From positions 1-22,197 of the forward strand of contig JAISCG010000080.1 in NCBI GenBank assembly GCA_031265715.1: a DNA stretch of 22,197 nucleotides, written 5' to 3'. The DNA is from Holosporaceae bacterium (GTDB lineage Bacteria; Pseudomonadota; Alphaproteobacteria; UBA3830). The notes under the pieces are model-generated. The model had not been told where the DNA came from. It ran no database searches and saw nothing but the letters and a program-made list of their open reading frames with translations. Shown here in pieces: positions 5,748 through 13,941 of the stretch. Position numbers and translations under genes: made by a program. Numbering within the stretch: the first letter of the stretch is position 1; every line of letters begins with the position of its first letter.

Positions 5748-8501
5748 ATGAGAAATATATATGTTATATCTTTAATGCTGGTATTGATCTGTTTTTCTTC
5801 CAAAGCGAACGAGAAAGAAGCTGTACAAATTAGCCGAATTGAAGATTCTCCTTCGACATCAGCGCAAAAAACACCTAACGTAGCAGATTTATTAAAGAGA
5901 ACAACATCTTCAGTTGATCTCGGCGACTTTTATGAAGAAGGGGAACATGTTGAAAGCATTAGTGAAAAACTTAGAAAATTCAAACAAAAAAACCCCGAGG
6001 GGGAAATCTCTCTCCATTCAATCTCGGTCCCGGACGAATTGTCTCTGGTGAATAATCTATATAATGTAGTTCAAAAAATCGGATACGGAGAACGGAAAAA
6101 AGAAGAAAAAACATACTACGTAATAGATATCTCTTACCCGGCCATTAAAAGGTTCGCTGAATCATTGGTGAAAAAAGAAAGCGCAAAAAGTCGCGGGTAT
6201 TTTGTATTAAAAGATATATTAGACAAATACGGAGAAATTTCACATGTAGCCGCTGATAAAACCAAGACGAATATTCTTGACGGTCAGTTGAATGATTTTG
6301 TGGAACTTGCCGTATCTTTTTTTGATTTAAGTGAAATGGAGGACCCCGCAGATCAGAATAAAGTAAAAGAGTGGATAAAAACCATTGCCGTTAATTATAG
6401 CGGTTTTCAACGAATTATGTTAGTAATGATAACTATGTGCCTTGATTACGCCGAAGGTTTTGTTATTGAAAGTCCCTTAAAGATAGCTGAAAATCTCTTA
6501 AAGATAAAAGTAAAAAAAACAAAAGGCAAATTTTCTTATTTTTCCTACGGGGATGGAACTATGAGATTAACGGAGCACTTTTTTGAAAAATCACGGAGAG
6601 CACCGTATAGAGAGGAGGGGGCTGCAGCGTTATTTCATGAAGTGGGTCATGCTATTCATTGTCATATATTTGGAGAATGTTTTTATAGCCAGGCAATTCC
6701 ATTTTTTATCAATAGTATATCTTCCTCAGATGCCCTTATTGATAAGTTTTTCCCCATGTTGGTAAAAGACAATTTGGATGCAAAAAAAAATGCAGTCCTT
6801 AAACGGATAGAAGACGCAGTACAAGAGGAAGGAATTTCAAAAAAGTTTTCGGATGCAATAACCGGCGGAAAAAAGATTGAAGAGCTTGATTGGAAATTGC
6901 GGACAATATTAAAAATATTTTATACAATTATTAATGATGGCTTCGGATCGATTGCCTTTGGCAATGATTGGGAGAATAAAACCGTTACCGAAATATTGAC
7001 CACTCAAAATATTGCGCGGATTCTTTACATGCGGGCATTGGTGTTTTCTCCGTTCGAGGACAAATACTGGAAAGAAGAGGATCCCGATTCACAATCGATT
7101 GACGAATTGAAAAATAAATGGTTGGATCCTGAAGAGATATTGACAATATTCGGAATAGTTCCGCTTAATTTTAAGGATAAATTGATTGTTCTGGAAGATA
7201 GGCAAAATGATCAAATTTTTAATTTGAGAAACAAGCAGGGAGGAGAAATAAAGAAAGTATACAGAACGCATGCTTTGACTCAAAGTAGCGAAGAAATGAA
7301 TAGATTGTTGTCGTCTTTTTTTTATAAAAAAGGAATAATTTTTTTTAATGACAATACTGAACGCGATAGACTGGTGTTTCCGTCAAATCCTGTGTATTCG
7401 GAAGGCGATGTTTCTCCCTCAACGCTTTTTTTTGAAAATTCCGAAAATAATCCCCTGAAGGAACTAATGTTTGATAAAATACGTAATTCAATAGCTCAGA
7501 GAGAAGGAACGGGAATCGTGAAGAATTTCCTGGACAATATTACGGTGGAAGAAATAAATGAACGGGAGGCGGCCCCGGGAGAAACTCTGATGAGTATCGC
7601 CGTCAAGGCTGAGAATTGGGTAATTGTAGATTTTCTTTTCTCTAAAGGGGTGAATTTAACTATTGAAAATTTAAACAAAGAATCTCTGCTGTTTGCGGCT
7701 GTTGGAAATTTGCCGTTGGCAAAACTCCTCTTGGATAACGGAGCAGATTCGAATATTAAAGATTCGGAGGGGAGAACTCCACTGCATTTTGTCGCCCAAA
7801 AAATAAAGGATGATGCTGCCGCTATATCAGATCTACTCTTAGCTAAAGGGGCAAAAATAGATGATGAAGACAATCTCAAAAATACGCCGCTACATTATGC
7901 TTCTCGCTTCGGAAATGTAAAAATGGTCTTAAATCTTTTATCTAAAGGAGCAAAAGCAGATGTTAAAAATTCTAAAAGAGAAACTCCGCTACATCTTGTT
8001 GTTGAGAGCATAAGGGGGGCAGATGCTGACGCTATAGTAGATCTGCTTTTAGATAAAGGGGCAAAAATAGATAGTGAAGACGATCTCAAAAATACGCCGC
8101 TACATTGCGCTGCTAAATACGCAAATGTAAGGATGATCTCAATTTTTTTGTCTAAAGGGGGGGGACCGGATGTTAAAAATTCTAAAGGAGAAACTCCGCT
8201 GCATCTTGTTGCTAAATCGCACGGTTCTTCTTCCATCAAAGCGGCGGAGTTGCTTTTAGACAACGGGGCGGAATTGGAGAGTACAGATAATTCCGAAAAC
8301 ACGCCGTTACACTGTGCTACTCAACGCGCAAAGGGAAGAATGGTCAAATTTCTTTTGTTTAGAGGGGCGAAACCGGATGTTAAAAATTCTTCCCCAAAAA
8401 AAACTCCGTTGGCTTACCACCTGTCGCATTTGACTGAGCGTTTCATCTCGTCATTGCGAGAAGCGGCGCGACGCGGCAATCCGGATTTTAAATTTGCTTG
8501 A
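5748..8501 (+). CDS. Exported HExxH metalloprotease-like / ankyrin-repeat fusion protein, 917 aa
   Basis: I chose the ATG at 5748 because GGGGA lies about 5 bases before it and a clean signal peptide follows (MRNIYVISLMLVLICFSSKA, predicted cleavage before NEKEA). Alternative starts are the ATG at 5736 and a TTG at 5733. Residues 20-590 form a large non-repeat region with ALFHEVGHAIHCHIFGE, where H297, E298 and H301 fit the HExxH zinc site of gluzincin-type metallopeptidases. The preceding segment YGDGTMRLTEHFF is where such proteases, for example the anthrax lethal factor fold, place a strand before the active-site helix. I cannot identify the third zinc ligand. Residues about 600-895 hold roughly nine ankyrin repeats in a repeating two-repeat unit (KNTPLHCAA, LLDKGAKIDSEDD, NSKGETPLHL). 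The last 17 residues come from a palindromic DNA element. Probably a secreted effector that uses ankyrin repeats to choose substrates; that role is inference. Confidence 0.85.
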   Translation: MRNIYVISLMLVLICFSSKANEKEAVQISRIEDSPSTSAQKTPNVADLLKRTTSSVDLGDFYEEGEHVESISEKLRKFKQKNPEGEISLHSISVPDELSLVNNLYNVVQKIGYGERKKEEKTYYVIDISYPAIKRFAESLVKKESAKSRGYFVLKDILDKYGEISHVAADKTKTNILDGQLNDFVELAVSFFDLSEMEDPADQNKVKEWIKTIAVNYSGFQRIMLVMITMCLDYAEGFVIESPLKIAENLLKIKVKKTKGKFSYFSYGDGTMRLTEHFFEKSRRAPYREEGAAALFHEVGHAIHCHIFGECFYSQAIPFFINSISSSDALIDKFFPMLVKDNLDAKKNAVLKRIEDAVQEEGISKKFSDAITGGKKIEELDWKLRTILKIFYTIINDGFGSIAFGNDWENKTVTEILTTQNIARILYMRALVFSPFEDKYWKEEDPDSQSIDELKNKWLDPEEILTIFGIVPLNFKDKLIVLEDRQNDQIFNLRNKQGGEIKKVYRTHALTQSSEEMNRLLSSFFYKKGIIFFNDNTERDRLVFPSNPVYSEGDVSPSTLFFENSENNPLKELMFDKIRNSIAQREGTGIVKNFLDNITVEEINEREAAPGETLMSIAVKAENWVIVDFLFSKGVNLTIENLNKESLLFAAVGNLPLAKLLLDNGADSNIKDSEGRTPLHFVAQKIKDDAAAISDLLLAKGAKIDDEDNLKNTPLHYASRFGNVKMVLNLLSKGAKADVKNSKRETPLHLVVESIRGADADAIVDLLLDKGAKIDSEDDLKNTPLHCAAKYANVRMISIFLSKGGGPDVKNSKGETPLHLVAKSHGSSSIKAAELLLDNGAELESTDNSENTPLHCATQRAKGRMVKFLLFRGAKPDVKNSSPKKTPLAYHLSHLTERFISSLREAARRGNPDFKFA

Positions 8502-8536
8502 ATTTGAGTTCCGGATTGTCTCTGCTCGAAATGACG
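8449..8536. repeat. Palindromic repeat element inserted in the 3' end of the protease-ankyrin gene
   Basis: The left arm CGTCATTGCGAG...CAATCCGGA is the near reverse complement of the right arm TCCGGATTGTCTCTGCTCG AAATGACG. It resembles dispersed palindromic elements of intracellular alphaproteobacteria, which often start CGTCATTGCGAG. The coding sequence enters it in frame (SSLREAARRGNPDFKFA) and stops at 8499-8501 within the loop. Confidence 0.85.
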
Positions 8537-8620
8537 CGAAAATGTTACCATAAATACTGCAGAGGACGATTCAAAGGGAAATTTAAATTTCAGATAAAAA
8601 AGATCAGACGGGGGATGAGA
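8514..8620. repeat. Direct repeat, copy B
   Basis: Right arm of the palindromic element plus about 85 bases, including TACCATAAATACTGCAGA, similar to 3343-3446. The shared tail suggests that the mobile or duplicated unit was longer than the palindrome alone. Confidence 0.75.
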
Positions 8621-8653
8621 AGGAATTCGCAACAATTTTTCCGAGCCCGGTTT

Positions 8654-9382
8654 TCAGCTGTCCAAAGCGACCCGGGCGACAACAAGCACCGTTACCTTCC
8701 GGGCGCCGTGTTTTTTCAGGACTTTTGCACATTCGTCGGCCGTGGCGCCGGTGGTCAGCACATCGTCGATCAGAACAACGTTTTTTCCACGCAAAAAATG
8801 TGCGTACTTTTCATTCGCACAAAATGACCCCCTGACGTTCTGTAATCTTGTTTTTTTTGATAATCCCTCCTGCCGGTGAGTGTGTTTTTTCTTTTGCAAA
8901 ATTCGCGGTTCGTACAAAATTCCGCTGAGTTTTTCGAGTTCCCGCGCCAGCAATTCGGATTGATTGTATTTGCGTTTCAGCCTTTTAAAAAAATGAACCG
9001 GAACGGGAATCAGAAGATCCGCATCCGGGATTATATCTTTTGATGCGGAATAAATCCACGCAGCCAATTGCGGACACAGGTAGGTCGCGTCCCCGTGTTT
9101 AAATTTCAAAATTATGTTTTTGGATGAATCATTGTACTCAAATGCCGCCGACGCTTGGTCGAAACAGGGTTTTTTGTTCATGCAGGCCACGCATATGTCG
9201 GTAATTCCCACCTCGAACGGAATTCCGCAAATTTTGCACTTCGGTTCGCTGATCCACCTGATTTTTTTCCAACATTCCGAACATAATCCTCGAGATTCAA
9301 CAATTTCTCCGCAGTTGCAGCAGGTTGTCGGAAAACAAATATCGAGTATATTTGAAACAAATTGTTTAAAATCAATCGGCAA
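8654..9382 (-). CDS. comF: ComF family phosphoribosyltransferase-like protein
   Basis: Member of the ComF/GntX family, linked in other bacteria to DNA uptake or handling in competence; the catalytic role is not settled. The N-terminus has zinc-ribbon cysteines C21xxC24 and C34xxC37, plus a second pair C49xxC52 and C64xxC67. The C-terminus has the PRPP-binding motif VVLIDDVLTTGAT at 202-214, typical of type I phosphoribosyltransferases. At 242 residues it has the usual length. The start is TTG at 9382, supported by AGGAG with a 6-base spacer and by the alignment of the first cysteines. It is divergent from the MscS-like gene with 61 bases between them. No complete competence operon is visible, so DNA uptake cannot be inferred from this gene alone. 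Confidence 0.9.
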   Translation of the reverse strand: MPIDFKQFVSNILDICFPTTCCNCGEIVESRGLCSECWKKIRWISEPKCKICGIPFEVGITDICVACMNKKPCFDQASAAFEYNDSSKNIILKFKHGDATYLCPQLAAWIYSASKDIIPDADLLIPVPVHFFKRLKRKYNQSELLARELEKLSGILYEPRILQKKKHTHRQEGLSKKTRLQNVRGSFCANEKYAHFLRGKNVVLIDDVLTTGATADECAKVLKKHGARKVTVLVVARVALDS

Positions 9383-9443
9383 AGGGTACTCCTCTCACTT
9401 TTTTAGTGATAAAATCAAATGAAAATAATTGTAGAGGTGTTTC

Positions 9444-11165
9444 ATGAATGTTCCGTTAATTTTTAAGACTGCTCCGGTAATTCCGATCGTCGTACATTTT
9501 TTACTGTTGGCCATCGGTATTCTTTCGTATTTATCCGCAAAAAAATTCGTAAATACAGAATTTAACAAGCTTGATTTGGAAAACAACAGTCTCGACAGGA
9601 TCATTATCCTGGCTTCGGGAGTGGTTTTGTCCGTATTTATGACCGTTGCTTTTATCACATGTTTGAGCGTAGCTTTGAGGTATTTCAAAATTGATACGGA
9701 TGTTATATGTCATCCCTACATGAAATTAATCGTGATATTTTCCGCCATACTTACGGCGGGCTACGTGGTTGCGGCTCCCGCTCATTCCCATCTGAGATTT
9801 TTAAAAATTTCCGATGAAGAGGCGGATGTACTTCACAAAAAGTTTTTGCGAATTGCCGCCGTATCGTTTTTGGTATCCGCAGTTGCTTCGTTTTTCCCGG
9901 CGCGCAGATATATTTTTATTGCTCTGGTAACGATTTATTATTTCGTTGAAATGACGATAGCCAAAAAGTTAATCTACAGATCGTTATCGCTGAAGCAATT
10001 AAAGGAAAAATCGTTTTCATGCAAACTTGTGGCTTTCATCAATCGAAAAATCACTTTCGTCTGCCTGCTCGGAATGTTTTTTTCGATTGTCGCGAGCAGC
10101 GCTCCGAAGCATTTATTTTTCTTCGAAAATTTAAATAATATCTATTGCACGTTGATAGCAATCATTTTTTTTCAGGCGATGGTCTCGCTGGTACTGAATA
10201 AAATCATGGATCAGTTGGATTCGGTTCAACACGGAATGCACTCGCAATCAACGGCCGATAAGCGCCAAAAAAATTTGATCCGAATTTGCGACATAATCAT
10301 AGTTGCATTTTATCTGCTGATATTAAATATGTTTTTAAAGTACATCGGAGTTAAGTTGCATGAAAATATTTTCCATGACTCCGCGGCCACAATTACGGGA
10401 ATAATCTTTATAACGGTTATTATTTACAGAGGATTCAACGAATTTGCGGACGCAATGCTGGAAAAAATGAGTGATCAGCCGGATTACGAAATAAAATTAA
10501 AAACAGTTTTACCGACGCTGTCCGCCGTATTCTATACACTGCTGTTTGTGACCTCAACTCTGCTGATTTTATCGAATCTTAAAATCAACGTAGCTCCGAT
10601 ACTTGCGGCATTTACGGTATTCAGCTCGGCAATCGGACTTGCGCTGCAGGATATCATCAAGTCTTTTTTGCACGGGATTACTTTTTTGATTGAAAAAAAT
10701 TTGTATATCGGAGCGTACGTGAAAATCGATCAAAAATCCGGAGTTATTGAAAAACTTTCCACCAGAGTACTGTATCTGCGAGACGATACCGGTCCCGTTC
10801 ACGTAATTCCCTACAGCACAATTGCTACCATTACTAATTTCTCAAAGAATTACCTGTATTATTACGGTGAATTAACTTTCAACACCGAAGACGATATCCA
10901 AAAAATTTCGGATCTGCTTATCGATATTGTGGAAGACATGAGAAAAGAAGAGAAGTACAGGGATGTGATTCTGAACGGAGCCGAAATTCACGGCCTGAAA
11001 CCGTTCGATCTTACCGGACCGAAAATTTTCTGGAGGGTAAAGACCGTAGCGAGCACCGGCGGAAACGCAGTAAAATACGAAATATTCAGGAGGCTGTACT
11101 CCGAGTATAAAAAGTGCGGCATACGCGTCCCGGTGATAAAAAACTACCTGACAGTTTCAAATTAG
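9444..11165 (+). CDS. MscS-family mechanosensitive ion channel with extended N-terminal membrane domain
   Basis: A 573-residue inner-membrane protein that should open under membrane tension to release solutes. The N-terminal about 380 residues contain many hydrophobic segments (about eight or nine), for example IPIVVHFLLLAIGILSYL near residue 12 and several up to VFYTLLFVTSTLLIL. The MscS signature follows: pore helix ILAAFTVFSSAIGLALQDII from residue 386, then the beta domain with KNLYIGAYVKID and HVIPYSTIATITNFSKNY. E. coli MscS has 286 residues and three helices, so this is a longer MscK- or YbdG-like variant. The ATG at 9444 has GAGG about 6 bases upstream. An isolated hairpin follows. 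Confidence 0.92.
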   Translation: MNVPLIFKTAPVIPIVVHFLLLAIGILSYLSAKKFVNTEFNKLDLENNSLDRIIILASGVVLSVFMTVAFITCLSVALRYFKIDTDVICHPYMKLIVIFSAILTAGYVVAAPAHSHLRFLKISDEEADVLHKKFLRIAAVSFLVSAVASFFPARRYIFIALVTIYYFVEMTIAKKLIYRSLSLKQLKEKSFSCKLVAFINRKITFVCLLGMFFSIVASSAPKHLFFFENLNNIYCTLIAIIFFQAMVSLVLNKIMDQLDSVQHGMHSQSTADKRQKNLIRICDIIIVAFYLLILNMFLKYIGVKLHENIFHDSAATITGIIFITVIIYRGFNEFADAMLEKMSDQPDYEIKLKTVLPTLSAVFYTLLFVTSTLLILSNLKINVAPILAAFTVFSSAIGLALQDIIKSFLHGITFLIEKNLYIGAYVKIDQKSGVIEKLSTRVLYLRDDTGPVHVIPYSTIATITNFSKNYLYYYGELTFNTEDDIQKISDLLIDIVEDMRKEEKYRDVILNGAEIHGLKPFDLTGPKIFWRVKTVASTGGNAVKYEIFRRLYSEYKKCGIRVPVIKNYLTVSN

Positions 11166-11181
11166 CGAGCGGATTTTTTTC

Positions 11182-11206
11182 CCGCCCCCTGCATTTCCGG
11201 GGGCGG
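11182..11206. other. GC-rich hairpin between convergent MscS-like gene and ctrA
   Basis: CCGCCCCC and GGGGGCGG form a perfect 8-bp stem with a 9-base loop. There is no T-run 3' of the stem on either strand (the T-run lies 5' on the plus strand), so it is not a textbook terminator, though it sits where transcripts from both sides meet. Confidence 0.55.
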
Positions 11207-11251
11207 TAACGATTTCAAAACAATAAAAGAAGTTCGCAGGAGGCAAATCCC

Positions 11252-12001
11252 TTATATGACGGCCGGAATTCCCGAAACGTTTTCTGATTGAGAAGGCGAA
11301 GATTGTAGATCTTCAATGGAGGAAGAATCCGAATCTTTCAGGGTATATCCTCTTCCCCAGATTGTTTCGATGTAACACTCGCCGTCCAGCGCTTCCATCA
11401 ACTTCTTCCTCAGTTTACAAACGAATACGTCTATTATTTTCAGCTCGGGCTCGTCCATGCCGCCGTAGAGGTGATTGAGAAACATGTCTTTTGTGAGAGT
11501 CGCACCTTTTCTTAGACAGAGCAATTCCAGAATTGAATATTCTTTTCCCGTCAGATGCAAAACTTTTCCGTCAACTTCAACGCGATGATTTTGGAGATTA
11601 ACTGTCATTTTTCCGATTTTTATAATCGAATCCGCGTGCCCTTTCGATCTTCTGATAACCGCATGCACTCTGGACACGAGCTCTTTTCCCTCAAACGGCT
11701 TCGTAATATAGTCATCAGCACCGATATCCAGACAGGTTATCTTATCGTTGCAATCCGATAATCCTGACAGAACCACAACCGGGGTTCTCACATTGTACGT
11801 TCTTAATTTTCTTATAACCTCGACGCCGTCTATATCCGGGAGCATCAGGTCCAATATAATTCCGTCATAATCATAGATTTTTCCGACCTCAAGCCCATAC
11901 TGACCAAAACTCGTGGAATCGACCGTAACTCCTTCCTTTTTTAAAATAGCCTCAACTCCCCGCGCAGTTGATGCATCATCTTCTATTAACAACACTCTCA
12001 T
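11252..12001 (-). CDS. ctrA: CtrA-type response regulator, OmpR family
   Basis: Master cell-cycle transcription regulator of alphaproteobacteria. The N-terminal receiver domain starts MRVLLIEDD, has the phosphoacceptor D51 in LDLMLPDIDG and a conserved K in ITKPFEGKEL. The C-terminal winged helix is nearly the family consensus (LTGKEYSILELLCLRKG, MFLNHLYGGMDEPELKIID, WGRGYTL). The start is the ATG at 12001, preceded by GGAGG with a 5-base spacer; a TTG four codons earlier overlaps that site and is rejected. The protein is 249 residues, longer than the 231 of Caulobacter CtrA, with a tail rich in Ser that ends SGIPAVI instead of two alanines. Divergent from recJ. No chpT, cckA or other partner is in the window. 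Confidence 0.95.
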   Translation of the reverse strand: MRVLLIEDDASTARGVEAILKKEGVTVDSTSFGQYGLEVGKIYDYDGIILDLMLPDIDGVEVIRKLRTYNVRTPVVVLSGLSDCNDKITCLDIGADDYITKPFEGKELVSRVHAVIRRSKGHADSIIKIGKMTVNLQNHRVEVDGKVLHLTGKEYSILELLCLRKGATLTKDMFLNHLYGGMDEPELKIIDVFVCKLRKKLMEALDGECYIETIWGRGYTLKDSDSSSIEDLQSSPSQSENVSGIPAVI

Positions 12002-12124
12002 GACTACCTCCAAAAACTAAAACAGCGAACGCTTCTCTCATTTCAGTATGATGCCTTTATTTTACTAAAACTTTATTAATATAAGAAGAAAAAAATGATG
12101 TTTTTATATTTCTCCGAAAGATGA

Positions 12125-12130
12125 TATACT
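12125..12130 (+). promoter_or_regulatory. Possible -10 element for recJ
   Basis: TATACT lies 32 bases before the recJ start. I could not find a good -35 element 16-18 bases upstream, so this is weak. The 160-base divergent region contains no perfect TTAA-N7-TTAA site for CtrA. Confidence 0.25.
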
Positions 12131-12161
12131 AACTCCTAAAGTTATATGAAAGTAACATCAC

Positions 12162-13865
12162 TTGAGTAATAAAATTTTTTCTTTAACCGATAAAATTTGG
12201 AATGTACAGAGCGAGATCGTCGCCCGGGACGTCGAATCCGCGCTGGAAATTTTGGTCGCCAACAGAAATATCGAAGATTTCGAATCGTTTATAAATACTT
12301 CAACGGAAAATACCGTTCCGGATCCGTTTGTTTTTGTTGATATGGAAAAAGCCGCCAATCGAATAGTTACGGCGATTAAAAACAAACAAAAAATCGCAAT
12401 TCTCGGGGACTACGATGTTGACGGCGCAACGTCCGTTTCTATTTTTATGAAATTTTTCAAACACATCGGTGCCGAATACACATATTACATACCTGACAGA
12501 ATGAGTGAAGGGTACGGTTTAAGCACATCAAGCATAGAAAAACACAAAGATTACCTGATAATCGCTGTGGATTGCGGATCTGCATCTCTGGCGGAGTTGA
12601 AATATGCCGCCGACAATAACATAGACGTGATTGTCATTGATCATCACAGAATGTCGGTTATCCCGGAAAATGCCGTAGTAGTGAATCCGCACAGACCGGA
12701 CGAGGACGGCCGATACAAATATCTGTGTGCCGCCGGGCTGGTTTTTTTGTGTGTTACGGGTATTCATCGTCTTTTGAAAAATGCGAATTTTTATGACGGT
12801 TGCCGGGAACCTGACCTAGGCGATTACTTGGATTTGGTGGCGTTGGCGACCGTATGTGACGTGGTCGAACTGAAAGCTCTGAACAGAGCCTTTGTATCCG
12901 CCGGAATAAAAATCATACGTCAGCGTAAAAATTTTGGAATTAGCGCATTGTTATCCCTGCTAAAAAGTTCAGAGATAAATGCCGAAACGATCGCCTTTTT
13001 TCTGGGACCGAAATTGAACGCAGCCGGACGAATGGCCTCGGCCGACCTGAGTGTCGATCTTCTCACGACGGAAGATCCGGCTCGAGCTAAAAAAATAGCG
13101 ATGCGACTGGATCTTCTCAACAAAGATCGCCAAATTTTGGAACGCGAAATGATGGAAAAAGCAGATTCGTTCGTGGACGAGGATCTTAATTTTATCTGCG
13201 TTTTTGACCCGGAATGGCATGTCGGCGTCACCGGAATTATTGCCGGACGACTGAGGGAAAAATATAACAGACCGTCGATGGTGATCACCGTTGATTCGAA
13301 AGGAATCGGAAAAGGTTCGTGCAGATCAACGGAAAATGTCAATATTTCCGACGTAATAAGAAGAGGAATCGAACGAGGAGTCATTCTCTCGGGAGGAGGT
13401 CACGCGGCGGCAGCCGGATTTTCCACAGATCCGAGCAAAATAAATGATCTCATAGAATTTCTGAAATCAGACATAACACACAAACCCGGTTTTCCGGAAC
13501 TGTACGCCGATTGTGTGGTCTCAATTGAGTGCCTTTCTCCGAATTTCATAAAACGTATTTCGGTTTTGGAACCGTTCGGCATGGGGAACCGTTATCCGAA
13601 ATTTATTATCTCAAATGTAAAGATAGTCGGAGCCGGAATTGTGGGGGAAAATCACCTGAAGTTTTCTCTTTTAGATGAAAAAGGAAATTCCGTGAGAGGA
13701 ATTTCTTTTCGAAGTTTAGATACGCCGCTGGGAGATATTCTGTTGAATAAAAAAGAGGCGGTTGACGTGCTCGGAACCGCGACCATATCATCCTGGAACG
13801 GCCTGGTTAATTTTCAGCTGGATGATATCAGATTGCACGGCAAAGGTTTCACGCTTGGGGTATAA
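12162..13865 (+). CDS. recJ: Single-stranded-DNA-specific exonuclease RecJ
   Basis: Degrades single-stranded DNA 5' to 3' in recombination and mismatch repair, in the cytoplasm, using Mn or Mg ions. The DHH-family motifs are present: LGDYDVDGATS with D83, D85 and D87, IIAVDCGS, then IDHH with D160-H162. The DHHA1 domain has SGGGHAAAAGFS (H414). The C-terminal oligonucleotide-binding region includes PFGMGNRYPKF. The length, 567 residues, is close to the 577 of E. coli RecJ. The start is TTG at 12162 (protein MSNKIFSLTDKIW); the next in-frame ATG would remove conserved N-terminal sequence. The ribosome binding site is poor. A probable terminator follows within 10 bases of the stop. Confidence 0.95.
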   Translation: MSNKIFSLTDKIWNVQSEIVARDVESALEILVANRNIEDFESFINTSTENTVPDPFVFVDMEKAANRIVTAIKNKQKIAILGDYDVDGATSVSIFMKFFKHIGAEYTYYIPDRMSEGYGLSTSSIEKHKDYLIIAVDCGSASLAELKYAADNNIDVIVIDHHRMSVIPENAVVVNPHRPDEDGRYKYLCAAGLVFLCVTGIHRLLKNANFYDGCREPDLGDYLDLVALATVCDVVELKALNRAFVSAGIKIIRQRKNFGISALLSLLKSSEINAETIAFFLGPKLNAAGRMASADLSVDLLTTEDPARAKKIAMRLDLLNKDRQILEREMMEKADSFVDEDLNFICVFDPEWHVGVTGIIAGRLREKYNRPSMVITVDSKGIGKGSCRSTENVNISDVIRRGIERGVILSGGGHAAAAGFSTDPSKINDLIEFLKSDITHKPGFPELYADCVVSIECLSPNFIKRISVLEPFGMGNRYPKFIISNVKIVGAGIVGENHLKFSLLDEKGNSVRGISFRSLDTPLGDILLNKKEAVDVLGTATISSWNGLVNFQLDDIRLHGKGFTLGV

Positions 13866-13872
13866 TTTACTT

Positions 13873-13898
13873 GCAGCTGAAACCGGCAGCCGCTTTTT
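13873..13898 (+). terminator. Probable intrinsic terminator of recJ
   Basis: GCAGCTG and CAGCCGC pair with one A-C mismatch around a 7-base loop, followed by TTTTT. It lies 8 bases after the recJ stop. Confidence 0.55.
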
Positions 13899-13941
13899 AT
13901 TTGCAGTTGCCGAATAAAGTAGTGGAAAACTTGAAAACTTC

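Noticed and set aside
8498..8827. Plus-strand frame starting in the palindromic element and running over comF
   Set aside because: Overlaps the well-supported comF on the opposite strand and has no RBS.
11182..11206. Terminator for the MscS-like gene or ctrA
   Set aside because: Perfect stem but no T-run 3' on either strand; kept only as a hairpin.
12014..12161. CtrA autoregulatory site between ctrA and recJ
   Set aside because: TTAA occurs but not with a second TTAA at the 7-base spacing.
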